NCBI GenBank assembly: GCA_036378735.1
Contig: DASUVX010000075.1
Span: forward strand, 1-64,000
Length of the DNA stretch: 64,000 bases
Source of the DNA: GCA-003244245 sp036378735
GTDB lineage: Bacteria; Actinomycetota; Actinomycetes; Mycobacteriales; Pseudonocardiaceae
Reading direction: 5' to 3'
Each line of letters opens with the position of its first letter. Position 1 is the stretch's first letter. Under the pieces are notes generated by a model that worked only from the letters and a program-made list of their open reading frames with translations, had not been told where the DNA came from and ran no database searches. The position numbers were made by a program, and so were the translations under genes. Below are positions 24,460-35,916 of the stretch, piece by piece.

Positions 24460-27012
24460 TCAGGTGGCCAGGTGGATGAGGCCGAACTCGGCGGGGGTGG
24501 CCATCAGGGGGTGCTGGGGCAAGACGCGGACGGTATAGCCGAGTAGGCCGGCGTGGGGTAGGCGCACGGTCGCCTCGAACCGGTGCTCCCCGCTGTCGCC
24601 GTCACCCAGCGGGTGCATCGTCACCACGAGCGGGTCCGGCAGCTCGTCGCCATCGTCGACCCGGCCGACGACGGCCTGCACTTGCACGTCGCGCGGCTGC
24701 AGGCCACCCAACGTGACAGCGGCACGGACGGTCATCTCCGAGCCCAACGTCGGCGTGTCGGGCAGGCCGGAGATGTCCACCTGCGCGACCCGGACCGCAG
24801 GCCACGCGGCGTGAACCCGCGCGCGGTAGGCGGCCAGCGCGCGAGCTCCGGCGAAGTTGTCGGCGACCATCACCGCGGCTGACCCGGCAGCCGGCGCGTA
24901 AAGCCGCTCCACGTACTCCTGGACCATGCGCGAGGCCTGCACTTGAGGGCTCAGCGTGGCCAGGGTGTGGCGCACCAGGGATACCCAACTGGTCGGCACC
25001 CCGTCGGGGGCCCGATCGTAGAACTGGGGAGCGACTTGGGTGGCGATCAGCTCGTAAAGCGCATTCGCCTCCAGGGTGTCGCGCCGGTCCGGATTCTCCA
25101 CGCCATCGGCGGTCGGGATCGCCCAGCCGTTCTTTCCGTCGTAGAGCTCGTCCCACCAGCCGTCCCGGATGGACAGGTTCAACCCGCCGTTGAGCGCCGA
25201 TTTCATCCCCGAAGTACCGCATGCCTCCAACGGCCGCAGCGGGTTGTTCAGCCACACATCGCAGCCCCAGTACAGGTACCGGGCCATCGACATGTCGTAG
25301 TCGGGCAGGAACACCATCCGGTGCCGCACATCAGGAGAGTCGGCGAACTGCACGACCTGCTGGATCAACGCCTTGCCGCCGTCGTCAGCGGGGTGGGACT
25401 TGCCGGCGATGATCAGCTGCACCGGGTGGTCGGGGTCGAGCAGCAGCGCGCGCAGCCGCTCACGGTCACGCAACATCAGGGTCAGCCGCTTGTAGGTGGG
25501 TACCCGGCGAGCGAAACCCATGGTGAGCACATGAGGGTCGAAGACGCGCGATGTCCAACCCAGCTCCGGAGCCGAGGCACCGCGTTCCAGCCAAGCGGCC
25601 CGGACCCGCCTGCGCACCTCCTCCACGAGCTTCGCGCGCAGCGCGCAGCGCAGCTCCCACAGCAGGCTGTCGGGAACCGACAGCGCCGCAGCGCCACTGT
25701 CACCACTGTCGGACTCACCGATCAGTCCGGTGATCTCCCGCGCCGTCCAGGTCGGCCCGTGCACGCCGTTGGTTACCGACCCGATCGGCACCTCGTCGAC
25801 GTCGAACTGCGGCCACAGATCGCGGAACATTGCCCGGGACACGGCGCCATGCAGCTGCGAGACACCGTTGGCGCGCTGGGCCAGGCGCAGCCCCATGTGC
25901 GCCATGTTGAACATTCCGGGGTTCTCCTCGGCGCCCAGCGCCAGCGCCCGGTCGACGTCCACCCCGGGTAGCAGCGCGCACTCGCCCGATGATTGCGCGA
26001 AGTGGTGCCGGACCCGGTCGACCGGAAAGCGATCAATTCCCGCGGGCACTGGCGTGTGCGTGGTGAAGACGGTACCGGCGCGTACCGCCGTCAGCGCCTC
26101 GTCGAAGCTCAACCCGTTCGCGCTGATCAGCTCCCGGATCCGTTCCAGGCCGAGGAACCCGCAGTGACCCTCGTTGGTGTGGAACACCGTCGGTTCGGGA
26201 TGACCGGTGAGCGAGCAGAACAGCCGCACCGCACGGACCCCGCCGACCCCCGCCAGGATCTCCTGGGTGATCCGGTGACCCTGGTCGCCACCGTAGAGCC
26301 GGTCGGTGACGCCGCGCAGATCGTCGGCATTGGCCTCGATGTCGGAATCCAGCAACAGCAGCGGCACCCGCCCGATATCAGCCCGCCAGATCCGGGCGCG
26401 GAGCACTCGTGCGCCGGGCATGCCGACGCCGACCAGCAATGGCGCGCCCGTGGCGTCAGCTAGCAGCCTCAGCGGCAGTCCCTGCGGATCCAGCGCCGGG
26501 TAGTGCTCCAACTGCCAGCCGTCCAGTGACAACGACTGCCGGAAGTAGCCCGAGCCGTAGAGCAGCCCGACTCCGATCAGCGGAACACCCAGATCCGAGG
26601 CGGCCTTGAGGTGGTCACCCGCCAGCACACCCAGGCCGCCGGAGTAGAACGGCAGTACCTCCGAGACGCCGAACTCCATGGAGAAGTACGCGATCGCACC
26701 CGGCAGCGCGCCGGAGTGCTGCTGGTACCACCGCGGTTCGTCCAGGTAGCGGCGCAGGTCTTCGGCGAGCTCCGCGGTGCGCGCCACCACGGTCTCGTCG
26801 GCAGCCAGCGTGCTCAGCCGCCGGGGGGCGATCTCCCCGAGCAGCCGCACCGGATCACCGCTCACGGCAACCCAGGTGCGCTCGTCCAACGAAGCGAACA
26901 GGTCCTGGGTCGGCCGGTGCCAGGTCCACCGCAGGTTGGTGGCCAGTGTCTCCAGTGGTGCGAGCGGCTCGGGCAGTTGGGCGCGGACGATGAAGCGGCG
27001 CAATGCTTTCAC
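24460..27012 (-). CDS. glgP: Alpha-glucan (glycogen) phosphorylase GlgP
   Basis: GT35 phosphorylase releasing glucose-1-phosphate from glucan ends; 850 residues. The N-terminal DUF3417 region (NLRWTWHRPTQDLFASLD) is typical of this group, followed by AIAYFSMEFGVSEVLPFYSG. The PLP-lysine segment is LEACGTSGMKSALNGGLNLS and FHTNEGHCGFLGLERI is a substrate-site motif. It is transcribed divergently from glgE, as in M. tuberculosis (Rv1328/Rv1327c). It works with GlgX on branched glucan. Confidence 0.96.
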   Translation of the reverse strand: MKALRRFIVRAQLPEPLAPLETLATNLRWTWHRPTQDLFASLDERTWVAVSGDPVRLLGEIAPRRLSTLAADETVVARTAELAEDLRRYLDEPRWYQQHSGALPGAIAYFSMEFGVSEVLPFYSGGLGVLAGDHLKAASDLGVPLIGVGLLYGSGYFRQSLSLDGWQLEHYPALDPQGLPLRLLADATGAPLLVGVGMPGARVLRARIWRADIGRVPLLLLDSDIEANADDLRGVTDRLYGGDQGHRITQEILAGVGGVRAVRLFCSLTGHPEPTVFHTNEGHCGFLGLERIRELISANGLSFDEALTAVRAGTVFTTHTPVPAGIDRFPVDRVRHHFAQSSGECALLPGVDVDRALALGAEENPGMFNMAHMGLRLAQRANGVSQLHGAVSRAMFRDLWPQFDVDEVPIGSVTNGVHGPTWTAREITGLIGESDSGDSGAAALSVPDSLLWELRCALRAKLVEEVRRRVRAAWLERGASAPELGWTSRVFDPHVLTMGFARRVPTYKRLTLMLRDRERLRALLLDPDHPVQLIIAGKSHPADDGGKALIQQVVQFADSPDVRHRMVFLPDYDMSMARYLYWGCDVWLNNPLRPLEACGTSGMKSALNGGLNLSIRDGWWDELYDGKNGWAIPTADGVENPDRRDTLEANALYELIATQVAPQFYDRAPDGVPTSWVSLVRHTLATLSPQVQASRMVQEYVERLYAPAAGSAAVMVADNFAGARALAAYRARVHAAWPAVRVAQVDISGLPDTPTLGSEMTVRAAVTLGGLQPRDVQVQAVVGRVDDGDELPDPLVVTMHPLGDGDSGEHRFEATVRLPHAGLLGYTVRVLPQHPLMATPAEFGLIHLAT

Positions 27013-27070
27013 GGGCGGACTTTATCCCGGGATGGTGGCTTGCGGGCCCAGACCGTTTGTAACGAGCACG

Positions 27071-27112
27071 TGATTCCCGCGGTCGGCGGTAAAAAAGCGG
27101 TCACGGGAATCA
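27071..27112. promoter_or_regulatory. Inverted repeat in the glgP-glgE divergent control region
   Basis: TGATTCCCG (27071-27079) and CGGGAATCA (27104-27112) are perfect complements around 24 bases that include an A6 run. It lies in the only 169-base gap between the two start codons, so it is a good candidate operator controlling both. No known regulator site is recognised. Confidence 0.5.
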
Positions 27113-27181
27113 GATCCGGCGCGCAACGCCGGTCTGGCCGCGGCAGACTGGACACCGGGACCGAGGGAAGGGGCGCCAGCG

Positions 27182-29152
27182 GTGAGTGGTCGGATCGCCA
27201 TCGACGAGGTCACGCCCACGGTCTCGTGCGGCAAGTACCCCAGCAAGGCGGTGGTCGGGGAACAGGTGCCGGTCGGTGCCACGGTGTGGCGCGAGGGGCA
27301 TGACGCGCTGGGTGCCACGGTGGTCTGGCGCGGTCCCGGCAACACCGCAGCCAGTCACGTTCGGATGCAGCCCGGGCTGCCGGGCACCGACCGGTTCATC
27401 GCGACCGTGGTGCCCGACCAGGTGGGTTGGTGGAGTTTCCGGGTTGAGGGCTGGGCTGACCCGTGGGAGAGCTGGCGGCATACGATCGAAGTGAAGATGG
27501 CGGCCGGCCAGACCGAGGCTGAGCTACAGAACGACTTGATCACCGGTGCTCGGCTGCTGGAGCGAGCCGCCCGGCGCCCGGGCCAGCAGCTCCACCGGAC
27601 GGCGTTGAGCGCCGCGGCGGCCGCATTGCGCGACACTGGGCGCCGGCTCGGGGAGCGGGTCGGTCCGGCGCTGTCCACGCTGGTGATCCGCATCCTGACT
27701 GCCGACCCGCTCCGCGACCTGATCTCCAAGGGTGCGTCGCACAAGGTATGGGTGGACCGCCCCAAGGCACTGTTCAGCTCCTGGTATGAGTTCTTCCCGC
27801 GCTCCACCGGCGGCTGGGACACCGAGGGCAACCCGGTGCACGGCACCTTCGTCACCGCGGCCCGCGAGCTGGACCGGATCGCGCAGATGGGCTTCGACGT
27901 GGTGTACCTGCCCCCGATCCACCCCATCGGCGAGGTCAATCGCAAGGGCGCGAACAACACCATTGAGGCCGGTCCGGACGACGTCGGATCGCCGTGGGCG
28001 ATCGGTTCGGCCGATGGCGGCCATGATGCGCTGCATCCCCGGCTGGGCACGCTGGACGACTTCGACGCGTTCGTCGCACGAGCTCGCGAGCTAGGCATGG
28101 AGGTCGCGCTGGACTTCGCGCTGCAATGCGCACCGGATCACCCGTGGGCCAAGGAGCACCAGGAGTGGTTCACCATCCGTCCGGACGGCAGCATCGCTTA
28201 CGCGGAGAATCCGCCCAAGCGCTACCAGGACATCTATCCGCTCAATTTCGACTCCGACCCGCGCGGGATCTACCAGGAGATGCTGCGGGTGATGGTGTTC
28301 TGGGCGGAGCACGGCGTACGGATCTTCCGGGTTGACAACCCGCACACCAAGCCACCGGACTTCTGGGAGTGGCTGATCTGGCAGGTCAAGGATCGGTACC
28401 CGGACGTGTTGTTCCTGTCCGAGGCATTCACCCGCCCGGCCCGGCTCTACGGGCTGGCCCGGCTGGGCTTCACCCAGTCCTACACCTACTTCACCTGGCG
28501 TACCGGCAAGCAGGAGCTCACCGACTACGCCCTCGAGCTGGCGTCCAGAGTGGACGAATGCCGGCCGAATTTCTTCGTCAACACTCCGGACATCCTGCAC
28601 GCATCGCTGCAGCACGGTGGGCCGGGCATGTTCGCCATCCGCGCCGCGCTGGCCGCCACGCTGTCCCCGTCGTGGGGGGTGTACTCGGGCTTCGAGTTGT
28701 TCGAGCACCTCCCGGTGGCGCCGGGCAGCGAGGAGTACCTCAACAGCGAGAAGTACCAGCTGCGTCCCCGGGACTTCGCCGGCGCGCTCGCCGCAGGCCG
28801 GTCCCTAGAACCGTGGATCGGCCGGCTCAATGCGATCCGCCACGCCCATCCCGCCTTGCAGCAGCTTCGCACGCTGCGGTTCCACGTCGCGGACAACGAC
28901 TTGCTGCTGGCATATTCCAAGATCGATCCGGCCTCTGGCGACACCGTGATCTGCGTGGTCACCCTGGACCCGTTCACCACAGTCAGCGGAACGGTCTCGC
29001 TGGACCTGCCGGCCCTGGGCATGGGCTGGTCAGACCGCTTCGACGTGTACGACGAAGTCTCTGGCGAGACCTACCGCTGGGGCGCGGTGAACTTCGTGCA
29101 GTTGCAGCCGTGGCGCGCGGTGGCGCACATCTTGTGGCTGCGCCCGGCCTGA
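27182..29152 (+). CDS. glgE: Alpha-1,4-glucan:maltose-1-phosphate maltosyltransferase GlgE
   Basis: GH13_3 enzyme that extends alpha-1,4-glucan with maltosyl units from maltose-1-phosphate. The 656 residues include the N-terminal domain (VSCGKYPSKAVVGEQVPVGA) and the helical insert (LQNDLITGARLLERAA). The nucleophile is Asp385 in FRVDNPHTKP and the acid is Glu414 in FLSEAFTRP; their 29-residue spacing equals that of characterised GlgE enzymes. It is the polymerising step of the TreS-Mak-GlgE-GlgB route encoded in this window. A GTG start follows a GGGAAGGGG stretch. Confidence 0.97.
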   Translation: MSGRIAIDEVTPTVSCGKYPSKAVVGEQVPVGATVWREGHDALGATVVWRGPGNTAASHVRMQPGLPGTDRFIATVVPDQVGWWSFRVEGWADPWESWRHTIEVKMAAGQTEAELQNDLITGARLLERAARRPGQQLHRTALSAAAAALRDTGRRLGERVGPALSTLVIRILTADPLRDLISKGASHKVWVDRPKALFSSWYEFFPRSTGGWDTEGNPVHGTFVTAARELDRIAQMGFDVVYLPPIHPIGEVNRKGANNTIEAGPDDVGSPWAIGSADGGHDALHPRLGTLDDFDAFVARARELGMEVALDFALQCAPDHPWAKEHQEWFTIRPDGSIAYAENPPKRYQDIYPLNFDSDPRGIYQEMLRVMVFWAEHGVRIFRVDNPHTKPPDFWEWLIWQVKDRYPDVLFLSEAFTRPARLYGLARLGFTQSYTYFTWRTGKQELTDYALELASRVDECRPNFFVNTPDILHASLQHGGPGMFAIRAALAATLSPSWGVYSGFELFEHLPVAPGSEEYLNSEKYQLRPRDFAGALAAGRSLEPWIGRLNAIRHAHPALQQLRTLRFHVADNDLLLAYSKIDPASGDTVICVVTLDPFTTVSGTVSLDLPALGMGWSDRFDVYDEVSGETYRWGAVNFVQLQPWRAVAHILWLRPA

Positions 29153-29207
29153 GGGGCGCCAGCCACTTCAGCGAACCGATCAAGGCGGGTATCCGTAGGC
29201 TCCTGTC

Positions 29208-29909
29208 GTGACCATCGATGTGACGAGCGAGTTCGACGCGGCAGCGAACAGTTACGACCGGCTGGTCGCCGCCAGCCCGGGCTACTACCGGAACTTGGCG
29301 CGTTCTGCTCGCCGGATGCAGCTGCCGGACGGGGGCGCCGGGCTGCACCTGCTGGATCTGGGTTGTGGCACGGGAGCGTCGACGTTGGCGCTGCTGGCCG
29401 CGGCGCCCAAAGCCAGGATCACCGCGGTGGACGGGTCGGCCGGCATGCTCGGCAAAGCCCGGCAAGCCGACTGGCCCCCGCGGGTGTCGTTCGTACACGC
29501 CCACGCCGAGCAGCTCGCCGCAAATGGGGTCCACGGGCCCTTCGACGGAATCTTTGCCGCCTACCTGGTGCGCAACCTGCCGGAACCGGACCCCGTGCTG
29601 GCGGCGCTGTGCGATCAGCTGGCCCCGGGGGCACCGCTCGGGGTGCACGACTACGCGCTAGACGGCCGGGCGCGCAGCCGGGCTATCTGGACCGCGGTGT
29701 GCTGGAGCGTGATCATCCCCGCCGGGAAGGTGGTCACCGGGCGCGCCGGGCTCTACCGGTACCTGTGGCGCAGCGTGCTGCGCTTCGACACCGTCGACGC
29801 GCTGGCGGCCCGGCTGCGCAGGCACGGCCTGGTCGACATCGAGATCTCCACAATGCCGAGCTGGGAACGCGGCATCGTACACACTGTCGTGGGCTGGAAG
29901 CCGGCATGA
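29208..29909 (+). CDS. SAM-dependent methyltransferase linked to crtU
   Basis: Class I methyltransferase of 233 residues, UbiE-like. The SAM motif I is LLDLGCGTGASTLALL, followed by ITAVDGSAGMLGKA. Its stop overlaps the start of the crtU gene (ATGA), so the two proteins are co-translated. In Streptomyces carotenoid clusters a methyltransferase gene (crtT) accompanies crtU, which makes a carotenoid or isoprenoid-quinone substrate plausible, but the sequence does not settle it. It follows glgE by 55 bases and may share its transcript. Confidence 0.85.
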   Translation: MTIDVTSEFDAAANSYDRLVAASPGYYRNLARSARRMQLPDGGAGLHLLDLGCGTGASTLALLAAAPKARITAVDGSAGMLGKARQADWPPRVSFVHAHAEQLAANGVHGPFDGIFAAYLVRNLPEPDPVLAALCDQLAPGAPLGVHDYALDGRARSRAIWTAVCWSVIIPAGKVVTGRAGLYRYLWRSVLRFDTVDALAARLRRHGLVDIEISTMPSWERGIVHTVVGWKPA

Positions 29910-31450
29910 CCTCCCACGGCAACGGCGAACGACCGGGCCGGGACCGGCGGGCTGTGCTGCACCCCCCGCACGGGGGTCGAACGCGGCCCGACGGGCCGGC
30001 CCCCCGAGTCGCCGTCGTCGGCGGTGGGATTGCCGGTATCGCGGCTGCCGTGGCGCTGGCCGAGCGCGGCGTGCACGTGCAACTGCTGGAGCGGGAACAC
30101 CAGCTGGGTGGCCGGCTGCGCGGCTGGCCGACCACCCTGACCGACGGTTCGGCGGTCACCATGAGCCGCGGGTTTCACGCCTTCTTCCGGCAGTACTACA
30201 ACCTGCGGGCGCTGCTGCGTCGAGCCGATCCGCTCGGCCGGGCGCTGGTCCCGATGGCGGACTACCCGCTGGTCGACGCCGACGGCCACCGGGACACCTT
30301 CCAGGGACTGCCGCGCACCCCACCGTGGAACGCGCTGGCCTTCGCATTGCTCAGCCCGACCTTCCAGTGGCGAGACCTGATCACCCGGATCGACCCGGTG
30401 GCCGCGCTTGCGCTGGTCGACGTGTCGGTGCCGCAGGTCTACCACCGGTTGGACGACCAGGATGCGATGACTTTCCTGGAGCGGGTGCGCTTCCCGGACG
30501 CCGCCCGCCACCTGGCGTTCTCGGTGTTCTCCCGCAGCTTCTTCGCCGATCCCCGGGAGCTGTCGGCCGCCGAGCTGGCCACGATGTTCCACATCTACTT
30601 CCTCGGCTCCGCCGAGGGCCTGGTGTTCGACGTCACCGCCGAGCCGTTCCCGCAGGCGCTGTGGGAGCCGATGGGCGACTACCTGACCGAACTCGGCGTC
30701 GTGGTCAATACGGGGATCCCCGTGCAGGAGATCGGCCCGGGGCGCGACCGTCGCTTCACCGTCCGGTTCGGCAGCAACGCCGCTGACGCTGACGCCGTGG
30801 TGCTGGCTACCGACGTCGCCGGGTTGCAGGCGCTACTGTCCGCCTCGCCCCACGTCGGTGCGGCGCACTGGCGGGATCGCATCGCGCGGTTGCGCACGGC
30901 ACCGCCGTTTCTGGTGTCCCGGCTGTGGCTGGACCGCCCGGTGCGACCCGGCCGCCCCGGGTTCCTCGGCACCAGTGGGTTCGGGCCGCTGGACAACGTC
31001 AGCGTGCTGGACCGCTTCGAAGGCGAGGCGGCCCGCTGGGCGCGCCGCACCGGCGGTTCGGTAGTCGAGCTGCACGCCTACGCGCTGACGTCAGGCCCGG
31101 AGGAAGGCAAGCGTCGGCTCGTCTCGGAACTGCATCGCGTCTACCCGGAAACCACCGCCGCGACGATCCTCGACGAGCGTCACGAGCTACGCGCCGACTG
31201 CCCGCTGTTCGCACCGGGTACCTTCGCCGGCCGGCCCACCGTCACGACGCCAGACCAAGCCGTGGTACTCGCCGGGGACCTCACTCGGGTGGATCTTCCA
31301 GTGGCGCTGATGGAGCGCGCCGCCACCAGCGGGCTGCTCGCCGCCAACGCCCTGCTCAAGAGCTGGAAGTTGCGCGGGCACCCGCTGTGGACCGTGCCGA
31401 CCCGGGGTCGGTTAGCGCCGCTGCGGGCCGTGGCCGCTCGCTTCGGCTGA
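29906..31450 (+). CDS. crtU: CrtU-type carotenoid desaturase/methyltransferase (isorenieratene synthase family)
   Basis: 514-residue FAD enzyme. The dinucleotide site is VAVVGGGIAGIAAAVALAER. Then come MSRGFHAFFRQYYNLRALLR, RDTFQGLPRTPPWN and FSRSFFADPRELSAAELATM, then FHIYFLGSAEGLVFDV, the diagnostic run of actinobacterial CrtU. CrtU converts beta-ionone rings to aromatic phi-rings by desaturation and methyl shift. It is coupled to the methyltransferase gene and convergent with a Rieske protein gene of the kind that accompanies crtU elsewhere. The crtE, crtB, crtI and crtY genes needed to make the substrate are not in this window. Confidence 0.85.
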   Translation: MTSHGNGERPGRDRRAVLHPPHGGRTRPDGPAPRVAVVGGGIAGIAAAVALAERGVHVQLLEREHQLGGRLRGWPTTLTDGSAVTMSRGFHAFFRQYYNLRALLRRADPLGRALVPMADYPLVDADGHRDTFQGLPRTPPWNALAFALLSPTFQWRDLITRIDPVAALALVDVSVPQVYHRLDDQDAMTFLERVRFPDAARHLAFSVFSRSFFADPRELSAAELATMFHIYFLGSAEGLVFDVTAEPFPQALWEPMGDYLTELGVVVNTGIPVQEIGPGRDRRFTVRFGSNAADADAVVLATDVAGLQALLSASPHVGAAHWRDRIARLRTAPPFLVSRLWLDRPVRPGRPGFLGTSGFGPLDNVSVLDRFEGEAARWARRTGGSVVELHAYALTSGPEEGKRRLVSELHRVYPETTAATILDERHELRADCPLFAPGTFAGRPTVTTPDQAVVLAGDLTRVDLPVALMERAATSGLLAANALLKSWKLRGHPLWTVPTRGRLAPLRAVAARFG

Positions 31451-31451
31451 G

Positions 31452-32438
31452 CTACCCGGGCCAGCGCCCGGTGGTCCTCAGTTCGTAGCGACGCGCCGCA
31501 TAGGCCAAATCGTCACGCCACAGCCTCGCCGCCGCCCAGCGCATCGCCGGCCGCATCAGGGGCGCCCCGCGGCGGGCCAGGGCGAATCCCGGGCGAGGTG
31601 AAGTGGCGATGCTGGCCTCGATCACCGCCGTCCGTGGATGACCGGTGTCGTCGAGGCCCAGCGGGACAGCGTGTGTCTCGACGACACTGCCCGCGCCCTC
31701 ACCCTCCAGGATGTCCATCACCACGGTCCGCGGTTCCGGGCAGCTGAATGCGGCGCGCACCGGTACCCCCACCCGCCGGGTCAGCCGGAACGCCACATCC
31801 ACCACGAACCGATCCACGTCCTCAGTTGGCTCTTCCACGACGCGCAGCCCGACGAAGGAGTACGGGTGAAACCAGCTGCCATGCCAGGGGTCGAGCCGGT
31901 TGACGATCACGTCTTCCGGCTCGCAGCGCCCGACCCCGGTGAACACGGCGTCCATGCTGGTCTGTGGGTCGGGCCTGCGGGGCAGCACCGGCGCCGGCAG
32001 CGGATCGTCGCCACCAACAGAATCCAGCCGCACCCAGGCCAGCACCCCATCGTCATGAGCCGGGAACGGGTCCCATCCCGCGACACCCTGCGCCCCGATC
32101 GCCAGACCGTGCCAGCGGCACACCAGCTTCCCTCCGTTCACCGCCGCCAGGCACAGCGGCGCACCCATGTGCGGGCACTCGCCTGGGCCGGCATGCAGCG
32201 CGCCATCGGGGGTGCGCCAGGCCACCACCTCGACGCCGGCGATAGTCCGACCGAACGGTTTCTCACCCCTGATTTCCCGGCTCGCCGCGAGCACGAACCA
32301 GTTGCCCGACGGGCGAGCCTGTGCGCGCTTCAGCGCCTCGGAGATCAAACCGGGCCGGGCGTCGCGCCAGGTAGGCTCCTGCCCAGCCCACGTCCACGCC
32401 GGCAACCGCCGCAGCGGGATCCGGTCACCTGCCACCAT
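31452..32438 (-). CDS. Rieske [2Fe-2S] protein with DUF5914 C-terminal domain
   Basis: 328 residues. The Rieske cluster ligands are Cys88/His90 in GECPHMG and Cys107/His110 in LVCRWHG. A START-like or DUF5914-type domain follows (VNRLDPWHGSWFHPYSFVGL). The ATG at 32438 has AAGGAG seven bases upstream, which rules out the longer reading through the 33-bp repeats. Genes of this family occur beside crtU in actinobacterial carotenoid clusters, and its stop is two bases from the crtU stop. Role inferred: electron transfer or oxygenation in ring aromatisation. Confidence 0.85.
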   Translation of the reverse strand: MVAGDRIPLRRLPAWTWAGQEPTWRDARPGLISEALKRAQARPSGNWFVLAASREIRGEKPFGRTIAGVEVVAWRTPDGALHAGPGECPHMGAPLCLAAVNGGKLVCRWHGLAIGAQGVAGWDPFPAHDDGVLAWVRLDSVGGDDPLPAPVLPRRPDPQTSMDAVFTGVGRCEPEDVIVNRLDPWHGSWFHPYSFVGLRVVEEPTEDVDRFVVDVAFRLTRRVGVPVRAAFSCPEPRTVVMDILEGEGAGSVVETHAVPLGLDDTGHPRTAVIEASIATSPRPGFALARRGAPLMRPAMRWAAARLWRDDLAYAARRYELRTTGRWPG

Positions 32439-32529
32439 TACGCACTCCTTTCCCGGTCCGCGGACCGGGGGCCACCTGACGGTATCTTCTTTTGCGTTCC
32501 CGAAGCCGGACGGGTACGACTGGCACTGA

Positions 32530-32611
32530 GACCTGCTTGCAGGGTCGAGGCATGGATACTGGGACCTGCTTGCAGGGTCGAGGCATGGATACCGAGACCT
32601 GCTTGATGCAG
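32530..32611. repeat. 33-bp tandem repeat, locus 3 (two and a half units)
   Basis: Units 32530-32562 and 32563-32595 and a partial third at 32596-32611 share GACCTGCTTGCAGGGTCGAG with the loci at 6889 and 18322. The array fills the intergenic region between the divergent Rieske and treS genes, upstream of treS, where promoters are expected. Confidence 0.9.
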
Positions 32612-32665
32612 TGCATATCCGGCCGCACCGCAGCCCGTCCGCCGTCCCATGAAGGTCGCCTCTCG

Positions 32666-34479
<1,814 letters not shown>

Positions 34480-34483
<4 letters not shown>

Positions 34484-35880
34484 TCAGTACCGCTGCTGAC
34501 CTCGTTGCCGACGTCTCCGGCTCGCTGGCGGTGGCGCTACCCGAGCAGCGGTGGTTCGCCGGCAAGGACCGGCCGGTGCGTGCGGTCATCCCGGTGCGCG
34601 CCACCGATCTCGCCGGATCCGACCCCCGGCTGATTCATGCCGTCGTCGAGGTCGACCAGGGACAGCCACATCGGGACCGCTACCAGGTCCTGCTCGGCGT
34701 GCGCAGCGACCTGCCGGAGTCCCTCGGGCACGCCTGGGTGGCCGCGTGCGGCGATCATGCGGTGTACCAGGCGGTGCACGACGCCGAGCTCACCGCTGTG
34801 CTGCTGGAACTGATGGCGCACGGGGCGGAGATCGACGGGCTGCGTTTCGGTACCGAACCGGGCGTCACACTGGACACCGAGCAGCGCTCCCGCCCGGTCG
34901 CGGCGGAGCAGTCCAACACCTCGCTGGTGTACGGGCAGACCTACATCCTCAAGCTGTTCCGCAAGGTGGCCACCGGGCGCAGCCCAGATCTGGAGCTGCA
35001 CCGCGCGTTGGCCGGGGTGGGCTGCGAGCACATCGCGGCGCCGCTGGGCAGCATCGAGGGCTCGCTGGACGGCGAACCGGTGAGCTACGGAATGATGTCG
35101 GAGTTCCTCCGAAGCGCCGTCGAGGGCTGGGCGATGGCGACCGCAAGCGCCCGCGACCTACTGGCGCAAAGCCTGCTCCTCGACAGTGCGCCCGGCTCTG
35201 CCCAGCCCACCGACCCGGCGGCCGCCGGCGGCGACTTCGCCTCCGAGGCGCACCGGCTGGGCCACGCGGTGGCGGCCGTACACGCCGATCTGGCCACCGC
35301 GCTGGGCAGCTCACCGGCCACCGCCGGGTACCTTGATGCCCTGGCCACGGGCATGCAACGCAGGTTGGATGGGGTCCTTGGGCGGGTAGCCGAACTCGAG
35401 CCGCACGCCGGGGCACTGCGGGCGGCCTTCGATGAAGTGCGCCATCTCGATGGCGCGGTGCCGCTGCAACGCATCCACGGCGACTTGCACCTCGGTCAGG
35501 TACTGCGCACCGTCACCCGGTGGGTTCTGATCGACTTCGAAGGGGAGCCGATGGTGCCGCTGGCGGCCCGCGTCGCCCCGGCTTCGACGCTGCGTGACGT
35601 GGCCGGGATGCTGCGCTCGTTCGACTACGCCGCCAACCACCAACCGCCGGGCGATGCCGACCCCGAGCAGCGCGCCGCGGCGGCGCTGGCCTGGACAACC
35701 CGCAACCAGGACGCCTTCTGCGACGGCTACGCGCAGGTCGCGCCGGACCCGCGCAAGCACGCTGTGCTGCTGCGCGCATTCGAGTTGGACAAGGCCGTCT
35801 ATGAGGTCAGCTACGAACACGCCAACCGCCCCGCCTGGCTACCGATCCCGCTGGCCGCGATAGCCCGCCTGACCACCTAG
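34480..35880 (+). CDS. mak: Maltokinase Mak (Pep2)
   Basis: ATP-dependent kinase making maltose-1-phosphate for GlgE; 466 residues, family length. The aminoglycoside-phosphotransferase-like core has the catalytic loop RIHGDLHLGQVL and the metal motif WVLIDFEGEPMVPLAAR. The N-terminal cap QRWFAGKDRPVRAVI is typical. It starts within the treS stop codon. It is a separate protein here, whereas some bacteria fuse TreS and Mak. Confidence 0.95.
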
Positions 35881-35916
35881 CTCGCTAGCTGTGCGTTGCC
35901 ACCGAGCCGTCCGTGT

